From a virus: a stretch of DNA of 62,476 nucleotides. The position numbers and the translations under genes are program-made. The stretch is from the IMG/VR virus record IMGVR_UViG_3300017788_000023, positions 1 through 62,476 of that record; one strand, 5' to 3'. Position 1 is the first letter of the stretch, and the number at the start of each line of letters is the position of its first letter. The notes under the pieces were generated by a model. That model saw only the letters and a list, made by a program, of their open reading frames with translations. It ran no database searches and had not been told where the DNA came from. Positions 14,964 to 26,800 of the stretch are shown here, in pieces.

Positions 14964-15540
14964 CGCTTTTCTCCATGAAAGATTCTAATACATCTTGAAT
15001 ATAAATATCGCCTTCACTACCATCATATTGAAATACCATAGTCAATCTTCCTTGGGATTCAGATAAGCACGTAGAAGGTCTAGATCCGTGATATAAAGAT
15101 GATGGGGCAATAACAACTCTACCTGGCTTGGGCAAAACTGAAATTGTAAAATCTGGGTTCTCTGATTTAGAAAAATATGTATCACCTCCCCAGTGTTGTT
15201 CCCATTTAACATTTAAATATATTATAAAACTAAGCCCATGTGGGGTTTCATAGTTATCTCTGTGGGTGTCACAGAAATCTAATTGTTTAAATAAATTAAT
15301 TAATACTCTAGAAAAATTTGGAATTTTAAAAGGAAAACTTACTTGTAGTTTTTCCAAAACCAAATTTACCACCTCATCATCTTGTTCTGGAAAGGATGTA
15401 AAACTAACAATTCGATGTGTTACATCGCTAGTTAATCTATAATTTTCTAATTTATATGCCCAATTTTCTAAAAATTCAATTTCTTCTGGTAAAAAAATAT
15501 CATCTACAATAATAATATCTTCAATGTAATTAACTCTCAT
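14956..15540 (-). CDS. 2OG-Fe(II) oxygenase superfamily protein
   Basis: This 194-residue protein has FCDTHRDNYETPHG with His93 and Asp95, then LSFIIYLNVKWEQHWGGDTYF, APSSLYHGSRPST with His151 and GRLTMVFQYD with Arg165. Together they form the HxD...H...R signature of 2-oxoglutarate/Fe(II) dioxygenases. The N-terminus IIIVDDIFLPEEIEFLENW is a common family opening. It overlaps the next gene by 8 nt and follows the previous one by 5 nt. Function beyond predicted hydroxylation is not known. Confidence 0.9.
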   Translation of the reverse strand: MRVNYIEDIIIVDDIFLPEEIEFLENWAYKLENYRLTSDVTHRIVSFTSFPEQDDEVVNLVLEKLQVSFPFKIPNFSRVLINLFKQLDFCDTHRDNYETPHGLSFIIYLNVKWEQHWGGDTYFSKSENPDFTISVLPKPGRVVIAPSSLYHGSRPSTCLSESQGRLTMVFQYDGSEGDIYIQDVLESFMEKSDA

Positions 15541-15545
15541 AATTT

Positions 15546-16211
15546 TTATTCATTAAAACGACTATAAATGCTCCGAAACCATCCAGTTAAAATATATTTG
15601 TTTTTTGTAAATACTGTATTACCTCTATGTATATGAGTATAAGCAGCGGGCCAAAGAACAATAGTTCCAGCGGTAGGTTTAACTCTTAATTTTTGATGAA
15701 AAAATTCTGTTTCTGCTTCCCCATCAGGCATATCGTTTAGATAAATCATCCAGGTTACATGTCTGCTATTAAACCCTTGAGATGCGCCTATTCTTTCAGA
15801 GTGCCAAATATGATAACCACCACCAGGAGGTGTTCTCTGCATTTTTACTTCTGAAGATATCAAAGTTGTTGAAGTTAAGTCTGGATATTCTTTAGAATAT
15901 TCTTCGAATGCTTTTTGTAAATGTTCATAGCAAACGTCAGCTAATCCTTCATCAAGAATATTTAAATATAATGCAATATCACTTCTTCCAGTTTTACCTG
16001 ATTTAAATTGTTTATCTCCCAAAGATAACTCCACCTTGTCCTCTCCTGCTTCATCTCTTGACTCTTCTGGTAGAAGAGCATAATCCTGAGGAGATAAACC
16101 AAAATTCATTAATTTTTTATTCAATGTGAATTCAAACCATTTAATGTATTCTTCACACATTTCTATGGACATAGCATTTTCAAAAATTCCAATGTGATCA
16201 ATTATTTTCAT
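15546..16211 (-). CDS. 2OG-Fe(II) oxygenase-like protein with an H-x-E motif
   Basis: This 221-residue protein opens MKIIDHIGIFENAMSIEMCE and has GGYHIWHSERIG, with His137 and Glu139 in the place of the usual H-x-D, then HVTWMIYLNDMPDGEAETEF and LWPAAYTHIHRGN, holding the distal histidine (His193 or His195). It ends NKYILTGWF. I recognise the WHxE form from a family widespread in cyanomyoviruses. It is the first oxygenase gene of the four. A degenerate TCTAAATA upstream may be a weak late promoter. Catalysis is inferred, and the Glu ligand is used by some active members. Confidence 0.85.
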   Translation of the reverse strand: MKIIDHIGIFENAMSIEMCEEYIKWFEFTLNKKLMNFGLSPQDYALLPEESRDEAGEDKVELSLGDKQFKSGKTGRSDIALYLNILDEGLADVCYEHLQKAFEEYSKEYPDLTSTTLISSEVKMQRTPPGGGYHIWHSERIGASQGFNSRHVTWMIYLNDMPDGEAETEFFHQKLRVKPTAGTIVLWPAAYTHIHRGNTVFTKNKYILTGWFRSIYSRFNE

Positions 16212-16244
16212 ATTTAATTTGTTAGTTATTAATATTTAGATTAG

Positions 16245-17849
16245 TTATAAGGCACCAGAAACTGTTCCTGTGTACGAATATGCATATGCTTGATTAGCTC
16301 TAACTGCTCTTCCAGCAGCGCCAGGGCTGCCACTGCCGCTAACCGCGCCGCCTGCTTGACCCCAATCACCTCCATTTCCACCACTGTTTCCAGGATTACC
16401 TCTATTACCTGCTCCTCCAGTATTTCCCCTTCCTCCTGGATTCCCTGAATTACCTCTGTTCCCAGGGTTTCCAGCATTTCCGCGTGCTCCATTGTTTCCA
16501 GGATTTCCGTTATTTCCTCTATTCCCGTTATTTCCTCTAGTAACAACTGATTCACCACTCGAATTGCAATTTTGCCCGTTGCGCCTTATGAATCGTCTGG
16601 TCCAGGTGTTAGTGGCGGACTGGACGCCGCCACCACCAGGATTACCACCGCCACCACCACCAGCACCACTACCAGGGTTGCCATTGTTGCCACCACTGCC
16701 AGGCCATGAAGTTGGAGAAGGATTGCCAGCATTTCCTGGATTTCCTGGATTCCCAGGATTGCCAGGGTTACCAGCATTTCCGCCACTACCTCCAATTCCT
16801 CCACTTAGATAATTATATCCTCTTCCTCGTCCCCCAGCTCCACCAGATCCACCAGGACCACCAGGACCACCAGATCCTCCACCACCACCATTTCCACCAC
16901 TTCCGCCAGGTCCACCCCTTCCATTGTTTCCAGGGTTTCCAGGATTTCCGCTATTACCTCTATTACCTCCGTTGCCTCGGGCTCCTCCAGGACCAGTAAC
17001 AGTTCTATTTCCAGAGTTTGACGTTGACGTTGTACGACTGCAGTTGGCACCCCCACCTCGGCCAAAAGTTCCAGACCACCTGACGGTCGTTCGATCTGGC
17101 CTCGAAAGTGAATTAGCGTTTCCAGCGTTTCCAGGGTTTCCAGGGTTTCCAAATGCTCCAGCAGTTCCACCATTCGCCCCATTTCCATTACCACCAGTAT
17201 TCCCAGGATTCCCACCAGATCCAGGATTCCCAGCAGATCCAGTATTACCAGGATTCCCAGGATTCCCAGTACCGCCCCCGCCGCCGCCACCTCTAATAGA
17301 TCCACCAGATCCAGATACTCTATATCCAACAACAGAAATTAATATGGCGTCACCACCAGGATTTCCAGCAGCTCCAGGATTACTACCCCCAAAACCTCCA
17401 TCACCATAAATGTTTCCACTATTAATTTGAATATTAACATTACCAGCTACAGTTCCTGTTCCAGATGATAATGCTGTATTTGCAGCTGAGCTAGCGCCAA
17501 TAGTTCCACTAATTATTAGGCGCTTCGGAATTACTTTATCGTAGTTACTATTCCATAGAGTTAACGAGGAAACAGTAACGTTTACGTCAGTGCCAGTTTG
17601 AGTAACTACAGATTCTTTTATTGTGTTTCTAAATTTACTAGCTGAAATATTAGAATTTGTTGTTGGAACAGCAGCATTTTCAGTAGCATCATAAATGAAT
17701 GGTGCCGAAGTATTATTAACAGTTTTTCTTTTTAATTCACTGTACGAAATCGGACCAGATGTTACTTCTTTATATGTATTTCGTAGGGAAGAAAGAGAAA
17801 TTGGACCAGTCCCCCCAAAATTTTGAGTTGTCGCTGAGTTGAATCCCAT
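16245..17849 (-). CDS. Glycine-asparagine-proline triplet-repeat adhesin/fibre-tip protein
   Basis: The 534-residue protein has a typical N-terminal attachment segment ([20 protein letters not shown], then [14 protein letters not shown]), which recurs in cyanophage fibre proteins. From about residue 145 to 500 it consists mostly of Gly-X-X triplets dominated by GNP, GNA, GNS and GGX. Short non-repetitive inserts interrupt the triplets (for example [16 protein letters not shown] and [19 protein letters not shown]). Such repeats could fold as polyglycine-II bundles, as in T-even gp38-type adhesins, or as collagen-like helices. The last 25 residues ([14 protein letters not shown]) look like a folded cap. 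It is immediately downstream of the giant S74 fibre gene (1-nt gap), which suggests that the two products work together at the fibre tip. Confidence 0.8.
   Translation of the reverse strand: MGFNSATTQNFGGTGPISLSSLRNTYKEVTSGPISYSELKRKTVNNTSAPFIYDATENAAVPTTNSNISASKFRNTIKESVVTQTGTDVNVTVSSLTLWNSNYDKVIPKRLIISGTIGASSAANTALSSGTGTVAGNVNIQINSGNIYGDGGFGGSNPGAAGNPGGDAILISVVGYRVSGSGGSIRGGGGGGGTGNPGNPGNTGSAGNPGSGGNPGNTGGNGNGANGGTAGAFGNPGNPGNAGNANSLSRPDRTTVRWSGTFGRGGGANCSRTTSTSNSGNRTVTGPGGARGNGGNRGNSGNPGNPGNNGRGGPGGSGGNGGGGGSGGPGGPGGSGGAGGRGRGYNYLSGGIGGSGGNAGNPGNPGNPGNPGNAGNPSPTSWPGSGGNNGNPGSGAGGGGGGNPGGGGVQSATNTWTRRFIRRNGQNCNSSGESVVTRGNNGNRGNNGNPGNNGARGNAGNPGNRGNSGNPGGRGNTGGAGNRGNPGNSGGNGGDWGQAGGAVSGSGSPGAAGRAVRANQAYAYSYTGTVSGAL
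16370..17340 (-). repeat. Degenerate Gly-X-X coding repeats
   Basis: On the plus strand the DNA is full of CCAGG(A/G)TT(T/C)CC words, on a 9-bp grid. It encodes the GNP/GNS/GGx triplets of the protein on the minus strand. Several non-repetitive islands of 20-30 codons interrupt it. The repeats are in frame and coding, so they may vary by slippage or recombination. Confidence 0.8.
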
Positions 17850-17850
17850 A

Positions 17851-20800
17851 TTACTTATTCTTTAAGGTTTCTACTTCTTGCTTCAATTCTTTAATCGCTT
17901 CAATTAACAGAGGAACTAATCTTTCATATTTAATTGCATAATAACCATTATCTCTTTGAGTTACAATTTCTGGTAATACTTCTAGAACATCTTGAGCAAT
18001 TACTCCAGCTTCTCTTAAAGTTTGATCCTTTCCTTCTGCCTTATCATTCCAGTTGTAAGTTACACCAGAAATCTTATCAACTTTATTTAGAGCATTTTCA
18101 ATAGGTTTAACATTTACTTTCAATCTGCTATCAGATGTGGCGAATGCAGTAATATCATCATTACAAGTGAAAGCACCTACATTGCTAATCGTAGCAACAT
18201 CTGTACCACCTCTACGGAATTTAACAACTTCGGCACTACTACTACCAGCATTAATATACCATCTGTTTGAATGATACTCTATCTTTCCTTCATTAGCAGC
18301 AGCATCTCCAGTCCAATTAGCAGTAGTATCTTGACGGAAGGAACTAGTTCCCCCTAGACGTAAAACACTATTTGTACCACTAGTGAATGTGAACTGAGCA
18401 CTGCCAGCAAGACTACCACTATTATTATATTGAACTTGTGTATTGGATCCTCCAATATCAAATAATGCCCACTCAAGACCAGAAGCAGTTGATTTAATAA
18501 ATTTACCAGCACCAGTATTTGCTAAGTAGGTAGTTACTCCACTTCCAGATTGATAAGGAACACTACCAGCAGCACCACCAGCAAGATTAGTGGCAGTTGT
18601 TGCTGTGGTTGCATTTCCTGTTAGAGCAGCAGTAATTGTACCAGCACTAAAGTTACCACTCGCGTCTCTAGCAACGATGTTTGTGTTACCACTTGAAGAA
18701 GCATTAACATTAATAGTTCTTGCTGTTCCTCCATCAAAGGTAGAACCAGAATTGTAACTTAAGAAAGTTCCTAGAGATAGAGCAGCAGCTGTAGAAGCGG
18801 TAATAGTAATATTAGCACTACCATTGAAAGATACTCCATTTATATTTCTGGCAGTTTGTAGCGTCGTGGCAGTAGTAGAATTACCAGTTAAATTAGCGGT
18901 AATAGTGCCAGCAGAGAAATTACCATTGTTATCTCTCTTAACAAGAGTATTATTAACATTTAATGTAGCAACTGGATTATTACCTGTGTGGAGAATAGTA
19001 TACTTAGTTGAAGTACCAACAGACCAACCACCCCAGAATAGATCATTGGTAGCACCATCAAGACCAAAATAACCAGCGTAATCTCCAGTTACATGGAATG
19101 TAAGGAAGGCATCTCGACCAACAGTATCATTTACAATTGTAAGTGTCTTATTACCAGTTCCAACACCTTGATCACCACTTTCAGTATTAATAACTACTTT
19201 GTTGCCAGCGAGAAGATTTAAATCTCCTGACATGGTATCGCCAGTTTTTAATACGTTTAGAGAAGCAGCTCCAGTTAACGTGGCGGTAATAGTACCAGCT
19301 TCAAAATTGCCAAGAGAATCACGCTGAACAGCGGTACTAGCATTGTTTAGTGCTGAGAAAGTAATATTACCTTGGTTCCAAATTATATTACTGTTTATAG
19401 AAACAGAGTTAGCATTTGATGCTAGAATGTTTAAAGAACCAGATCCATTTGTTGAGTTACCGCCAGAAACAGCAAGACGTACATTGTATAAACCAGCAGG
19501 AGAGCTACTAGATCTAAAATCAATTACTGGGACAGAAGCAGTTCCATCAGTTCTTCCAAGTGATAATCTAGCAGTTCCAGAAGACGATTCTAGTTTAGCA
19601 ACGTCAAATGTTCCAGCAAAATCACTGATATTATAATCATTAATAATTTCATTTGTTTGAGTATTACCAATTCTGAAAGCATCAACAATGTTACCAGAAA
19701 GTAATCTACCAGTTAAAATACTATAATCTAAAGTATCATCAATATTATTGAAAGTTGTTACATCAACAAGTTCAAAATCACCAACTTTAATACCAATAGC
19801 ATCAAACAAATCAATTGTTAATCCAGCAACAAATGGTGCTTCTGAAAGAATCTTGCCAGAAATATAGATGCTATAGAATGTTTGAGAAATATAATTTTTT
19901 ATAGTTAAGCTAGTATTGACTCTTGTTGCGTCTAAGAAAGAGGAAAGGTGAGAAGGACCAACAATACCAGAGTTAATATTATAACCATTTTGATAGAATA
20001 CACCTTGTCTGCCATCAAGTACGTCGGCGTCTAGTCCAGTGCCAACACCATCATTGATAGATGTCCAAACCTTTGCCCAAGAACCGAATGTCGAAACACC
20101 AGTTCCAGAACCACGGATCCACAGGTTATTGTTATCAGTGAAAGCAAGTTGCCTTACACCACCACCAGAAGCATCCGTAGAGGTTCCAAATTGTCTGTAT
20201 GTAATAACACCGTGCCTGACTCCACCATCAGAAAGACCGTCAGCAGTATTGTTTCTTGTATCAGCAACAATACCTTCATTAAATGTTGATGGTGAAGGAG
20301 AAGAAGATGGATTATTTACTTGAGTAACTAATCTTAAAGTATTAGCAGAATTCCCAGCAATATCAATACCATACAAACCGCTGCCTAGTTTATCTGGACC
20401 AATCGAAAGATTGATTAGATTTTGACCATCTCGGTAGAAAAGCCCTTGCTGACCATCAAGTAAGTCAGCATCAAGTCCAGAACCTGTTCCTGTCTTAAGT
20501 TCTATTGAACCATCGCCAGATGTTCCAATATTGAATTGTGATTTTTTGAATCTAGCAACACCAGTATTTCCATATTCATTTGCTGCGAGTGTCTTATCAT
20601 CAACACGTTTAATATCAATTCCTACATTAGCAAAATTCTTTACGCTAGTATTGACTTTACAATCTAAAACAGCATTAGCTCCAAAACCAAGAACGACTGG
20701 CATCTGTACGATAGAAAAATCTGCCGAATAACCAGTTCCTCCACTAGTCACTAAAACAGAAGTTATACTTCCTCCAGTAACAGTAATAATTCCTTTTAAC

Positions 20801-23800
20801 CCAGTACCAGTGCCACCAGATAAAGCGACATCAAAATAAACACCATCTGCATAAGAAGATCCCCCAGAAGTTATTATAACTTTATCTACAAAATTACTTA
20901 ATGTAAATGTAGAATCTAATAGAACAGGAGATTCTGGTCTATTAAATTGAATAACAGTATTCTGTGGAATCAGTTGAGTTACGGATGTTGAAAGAGTAAC
21001 AACTGTGAAAGAGACATTATCTACTATAGTCACAAATGTGTTTGCCACAGTTGTTCCTGCTGGTATACCAGGAGCAGTGACCTCATGCCCAATTAAAATA
21101 TTATTATTTAATTTAAATTTCAATACATTTTGACTATTAGATGTTTGATCTGTTGTAAAATCAAAATATCTTCGTTCTGCTGGTTTGATGGATTGTACAG
21201 CAGCAGCAAAAGAAGAATCTCCTCTTAAGAATGTGAAGGAGTTTGCTTCTCCAGCATTACCAGCAAGTCTTGAAGTTGAAATAATTCCTGATGTAATATC
21301 TTGGGCAGCAATTGAAGATGTTGAAAGAGATACCCAGTTACTTGCATTTGATCCAGATGTGTTTACAGTTCTAGTGACAGGAACTGTGACAGGAACTGCG
21401 TTGGTAGATTTAATTGTATCACTGTCAGTAATTTTAATATTATTAGCAATATCAATATAAACACGAGATTCAATTAACGCAACAGCTGTCGCTTGTGTTC
21501 CACCAACTCCAGGAGCAGAGAAAGTAACTGTTGGTGGTGTAGTATAACCAAATCCTCCAATATAATTATTGTTCGATACTATTTTTACTGTAACTACTTT
21601 ACCATTTACAACAGTACACGTAGCAGCAGCAGAAACTCCCCCAGATTGTTCTGGTGCAGTAATACTCACGGAAGGTGGAATTAACTCACTGTACCCAGAA
21701 CCTTGATTAATAATATTGATTTTGAATACAACACCTTGACGATATTCTGTTATTTCTCCTTGACCAGTAGAAACACTACCAGTTAGAAACTCACCTGACG
21801 CAAATTGTAAAGTAGTATTTACAGCAACAGCAACAAACTGGCTTTCTAAATCATTGTTTAAAATAAATGACGTAGTTGATCCAAGTTCGATAGCAATATC
21901 ACCAGCAAGTGGACCTTCTAAAGCAAGTCTTTCCGTTGTATTTTGAATTGTAAATACGTTGAATGGTCTTAGAGCTGGAATTTGATCTAGAGAAATCTTA
22001 CCAGAATCAGTAAGTTCTACAAGGTTTCTTGGAACAGCGTTAGTTGAATATGGTTTGTTAAGGTATTGACCTAAGTTATTTGAAATGTAATCCTTAATAG
22101 CTTTCTGCGTTGAAATTTTTGTGTCAGAAGCAAAGTTTCCTCCTAATGTATTTGAAGCATCAAATCCAGTAACAACAACGTCGCCACCTTTCAACTTAAG
22201 GAATTCAACTTCCGAGATCGAAACTGTACCAGTGAATGTAATATTACCAGTTCTGTTTTCAATCTTAGCAAAGTAACCTACTTTGAAGTCACCAAGTTCA
22301 TCAGTACCAGAAGTATAAACACGTCCATATTCTTGAGATACTTGTTCTAATGCTTCATTTTTAATACCACCATTTTCTGGGAGTGCTCTATAGTCGTTAC
22401 CAGATCCAGCATATTCCCATGTGTGAGAAGACGAGTTGACAATAGAGGGTCTGTGTAGACGAACTTGCTTACCTACAAGCTCAGCATTACCGACAGTGAT
22501 TGGTTGACCATTGCTCTTTCTCTTAAGCAGGATTGCCTCGTTAAGATCAATAGTTGAAGTAAATGGAGGACCAACTGTAGTTTGTCTTACTCCTTCAATA
22601 AAGTATTCAATATTAGAATTTTGGTTTTCGTAATCAGCAAATTTAACAATATAATGCTCAAGTGGTTCTCTACCAAGACCGCCAACTGTAAATACAGTTC
22701 TACCTGTAGCAGTTGTAGTAACATTGGTGATAGTTCCTATATCAAAAGAATATGGCTCTAACCTAAATCCTTTAGCTCTTAGAGCAAACGTACCAAAGTT
22801 TGTAGCAGAGTTTGTAACAGAAGCATAACCACCAGTATCAGCAAAGATACCATCTTGAGCAAATAGAACGAACACAGAAACTAACTGTGTGTAACCATCA
22901 TTTACAATTCTATAACCAGTCCCACCAAATGAAATGATAGTGAACTGGGCAGCAACCATTGACTTACCCTGATTTGGGAAAGTAGCTTTGGGCGCAGCGG
23001 ATCCAATTGCTGGATTTAGACCAGGGCGAGGGCAGTTTGGTTGTCTTACTTTATCACCATCAATCTCACAACCGCCACCACCAAGGAACGAAATTACAGA
23101 AGCGTTTTGAATGTATGGTGATGCTTCAATAAATGGTAGATCTGCCCAGGTGGCATCTATGCTAACTCTCTTATTGTCAGCATCATAAATTGTATTTTCT
23201 GGATATACAACTGTTGGATTATAAAGAGTTCCATAACTCTTAGTAACTACACTACCATTTGCTAAGATATCATCTAAAATAGCAAATGATGTTGTGATTG
23301 CTGTAGCAACATTAGCACATGTTGGAGTATTTGGATCAACAATAGTTGTCGAATCAATAAATTGTGGAGCAGTAGCAAATTCTGGAACAAAAACAGGACC
23401 AGTGCCATTACCTGTCTTCCAATTTCTCATAGCAAGAATAGCTAAATCTCTTACTTTTATAAATGCCTGTCTAGTAGGTAGTATTTGATCTGCTGGGAGT
23501 CCTGTTAGAGCATTTCCAGTGTAATAAGATTCTCCAGCAGTAACTATTCCAGCGTTGCCTCCAAGAATTAAATCTCTTCTAAGTGCTCCAAGAATTTTTC
23601 CGATGTCTCTACGGCATTTTGTTGTTGTGGTAGTTAAGAAAGAACCTTCATTAACAGTAGGAAGTGAATTAAGATTACCCGCAGAAATAGCAGTAGTAGC
23701 AATAGCAATAAGAGTACCAATGCTATTACGTACATCAATACAAGATTCTGAATTATTATTATTGTTTAGTTCTCCTTGAGTACCAAAACCAAAACCTGGA

Positions 23801-26800
23801 TTTGTTGGTAGATATCCTGGGTTTGGATCTCCAGTGATTGTTAGATCTTTTGCGTATAACTGATTGGTTACAGCTAATCTCATCACATCTCTAGCCTTAT
23901 TAAAAGCAGTGATAGATTGAGATTCTTCGTTTACTAATCCGTTTGAAAGTGGAATTGTATTGGTTATAAAATATCTCTTGACAGCTCTAATTATATTCTT
24001 ATTACCACCGTCATAAAGGTCAGAAGCAACAGCATCAACAATGATACCAATGTCTCTACGGCACTTACTTTCGCCAGCAATATAAGTAGTAACAGTTTGA
24101 GCGGGAAGACCAGTTAAATTACCAGCAGTAATTCTGTCAGTAATCAATACAGTTGAGTTGACTATTGCTGATTGTATGTCAGAACAAGCGGTAGAAGATG
24201 TATTAGGTACGACTCCTCCTCCACCACCAAAGTTAGCAGGACCAGGAGTAACAGTGAGATCCTTGTAGAACAAACCGTTAGTAACGGCTTTTTTCATTAC
24301 ATCTCTTGCTTTGTTAAAAGCAACTACAGATTGTGCTTCTTCATCTACTAATCCATTACTAATAGGAGCGTTGTTATTAAAATATTGAAGAACAAATTTT
24401 CTTGAATACTTATTACTTCCAGAGAAAAGATCTAAAGAAACAGCATCAACAAAAATGCCCAAGTCTCTGCGGCACTTAATATTACCACTTGCTTTTCTTA
24501 CAGCAGGAAGACCTGAGGTATTACCAGCTTGAAGTGTGGTTGTAAGAATAGCAATAAGGGTGCTAACAGCACTTCTAACATTAGCACATGAAGATTCGCT
24601 AGTATTTGATAGTGTATTAGGATCTGCTGTGATGGTTGTGTCCTTAACATATAATTGATTTGTTAGGGCTCTGTTCATCCAATCTCTTGCTTTGTTAAAA
24701 GCAACTACTGATTGACTAATTTGACCTGCCAATCCATTTGATAGTAGAGTAGTGGAATTTGTAAAATATCTTAATGTGTGATCAATAATTCTTGAGTTAC
24801 CGCCTGTTTGGAGATCGTAAACAATAGCATCAACAATGAGTCCAATATCTCTGCGGCACTTAGCTTCTCCAGCAGGAGTTACACTTTCGCCAGTAGTAAT
24901 TACTGGAAGAGCATTAGTGCCATTGATATCACCAGCAAGTATTCTTGTCTGAGCAATAAGTGCTAATGTTTCTATTGCTATTTGTACATCAGCACAAGCA
25001 GCAGCATTTCCTGATTGTAAAACAGGAATGTTGGGACCAGGAACTCCATATGTAGCAGTGCTAGAAGTTATGGTAAGATCTTTGATAAGAAGTTGGTTAG
25101 TTATAGCCTTCTTCATCATTTCAGTTGCTTTGGTAAAAGCAGTATCAGATTCGAGTTCTTCCCCAGCTAATCCATTGACAATTTTAATACCAGTTTGTGG
25201 ATTGAAGTATAATTTAGTAAATGCTACAGTAAATTGATTTCCTCCATCATAGATGTCTAGACCAATAGAATCAACAAATAAACCAATATCACGCTTACAT
25301 TTTGCTTCGCCAGGAGTTACAAAAGAATCTCCATTTGTTACGGTTGGTAAAGCATTATCACCATTAATATTACCAGCAGTAATTCTAGTAGTAACCAGAG
25401 TGGTTAATGTTAATAACGCTGCTTGAACATCAGCACAAGCTGTTGGATCAGTATTAGAAACTATCGCCCCTCCTCCACCAAAATTAGCAGGACCAGCAGT
25501 AATACCGAGATCCTTATATGCTAATTGATTGGTTACTGCTAACTCACATTGTTCTCTAGCTTCATTGAAAGCAAATACTGATTGTGCTTCTTCGCCAGAT
25601 AAACCATTAGAAATAGCAATACCACTTCCATCAAAGTACAGTTTAATAAATCCAATTGTATATTGATTTCCTCCAGTTATCATGTCAAGAGAAATAGCGT
25701 CAACGAAGAGACCAATATCTCTCTTACACTTATTGATATCCCCTCCAGGAACAGTGAATCCAGGGAACTGTGCTTGCGTTGAATCAAAAGCAGCATTAAT
25801 AATTTGTGTTCTGTTCTTCTGAATTAAACGATAACCATCTTTAAATCTAGATCTAGCATTAGTTTGAGCATCCCCAGGATAGAAGAAATCGGGGTGATCA
25901 ACAGCAATTTGTGCTGCTCCTGTATCGATAATTTGTTGGCGATTCTGTTGAATTAATCTATAACCATCTTTAAATCTAGATCTAGGTCCAGTTTGTGGAT
26001 CACCAGGATAGAAGAAATCAGGGAACTGAATAGCAATTTCAGCGGCAGCTCGTACCTTGATTTCTTCTTTATTAGCTCTAATTAAATCAACAGAATCAAG
26101 ATATCTGCTTTGATAATCTCTATTAACATTTGGTAGACCAGTTAAGTTACCAGCAGTTAATCTAGCAGTAATAATTGCTGTTAAGTTAGAAATATAAGTT
26201 TGAATATCAGAGCAAGCAGTGGAATCAGTATTTGGTACTGTAGCTACACCAGAAGCATAAACAGCAGACCCAGGAGTGACCGTTAGATCTTTAGCAAACA
26301 ACTGGTTGGCGACTGCTAACCTCATTTGATCTCTTGCTTTATTGAAAGCAGTATTCGACTCAGCAATTTCATTAACCAGACCATTTTGAAGTAGAGTTGT
26401 GGGACTAGTAAAATATTGCTTTAAGAAATTAATAGAATTTGAATTACCACCTAAGAATACGTCAAGAGATATAGCATCAACAAAGATACCAATATCTCTC
26501 TTACACTTAGCTTCTCCAGGAGGAACAGTAGTTGATACTGATTCAGCAGGAAGACCAGTTACGTTACCAGCAGTAATTCTATCAGTAATAATTAGTGTTA
26601 AACTTGTAATAGCAGTTTGAACATCTGAGCAAGCAGTAGAATTAGTATTACTAACATTACCGCCCTCGCCATAATTAGTAGGACCACTAGTGACAGTGAG
26701 ATCTTTGATTGTCAGTTGGTTAGCAACTGCCTTTTTCATTTCATCTCTTGCTTTATTAAAAGCAAGAACTGATTCTGCTTCTTCTCCTACAAGACCATTT

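Noticed and set aside
16236-16243. Late promoter before the fourth oxygenase (TCTAAATA)
   Set aside because: It differs from NATAAATA in the core and is common in AT-rich DNA, so it is mentioned only as a possibility in the gene entry.
16370-17340. Regular DNA repeats considered as a CRISPR array
   Set aside because: The repeat is a 9-bp coding grid without spacers of constant length, and the frame is open throughout.
16492-17409. Long plus-strand frames rich in PGFPGFP
   Set aside because: They are the exact antisense of the GNP-triplet gene, whose codon repeat keeps the opposite strand open. They have no ribosome-binding site and no conserved motif.
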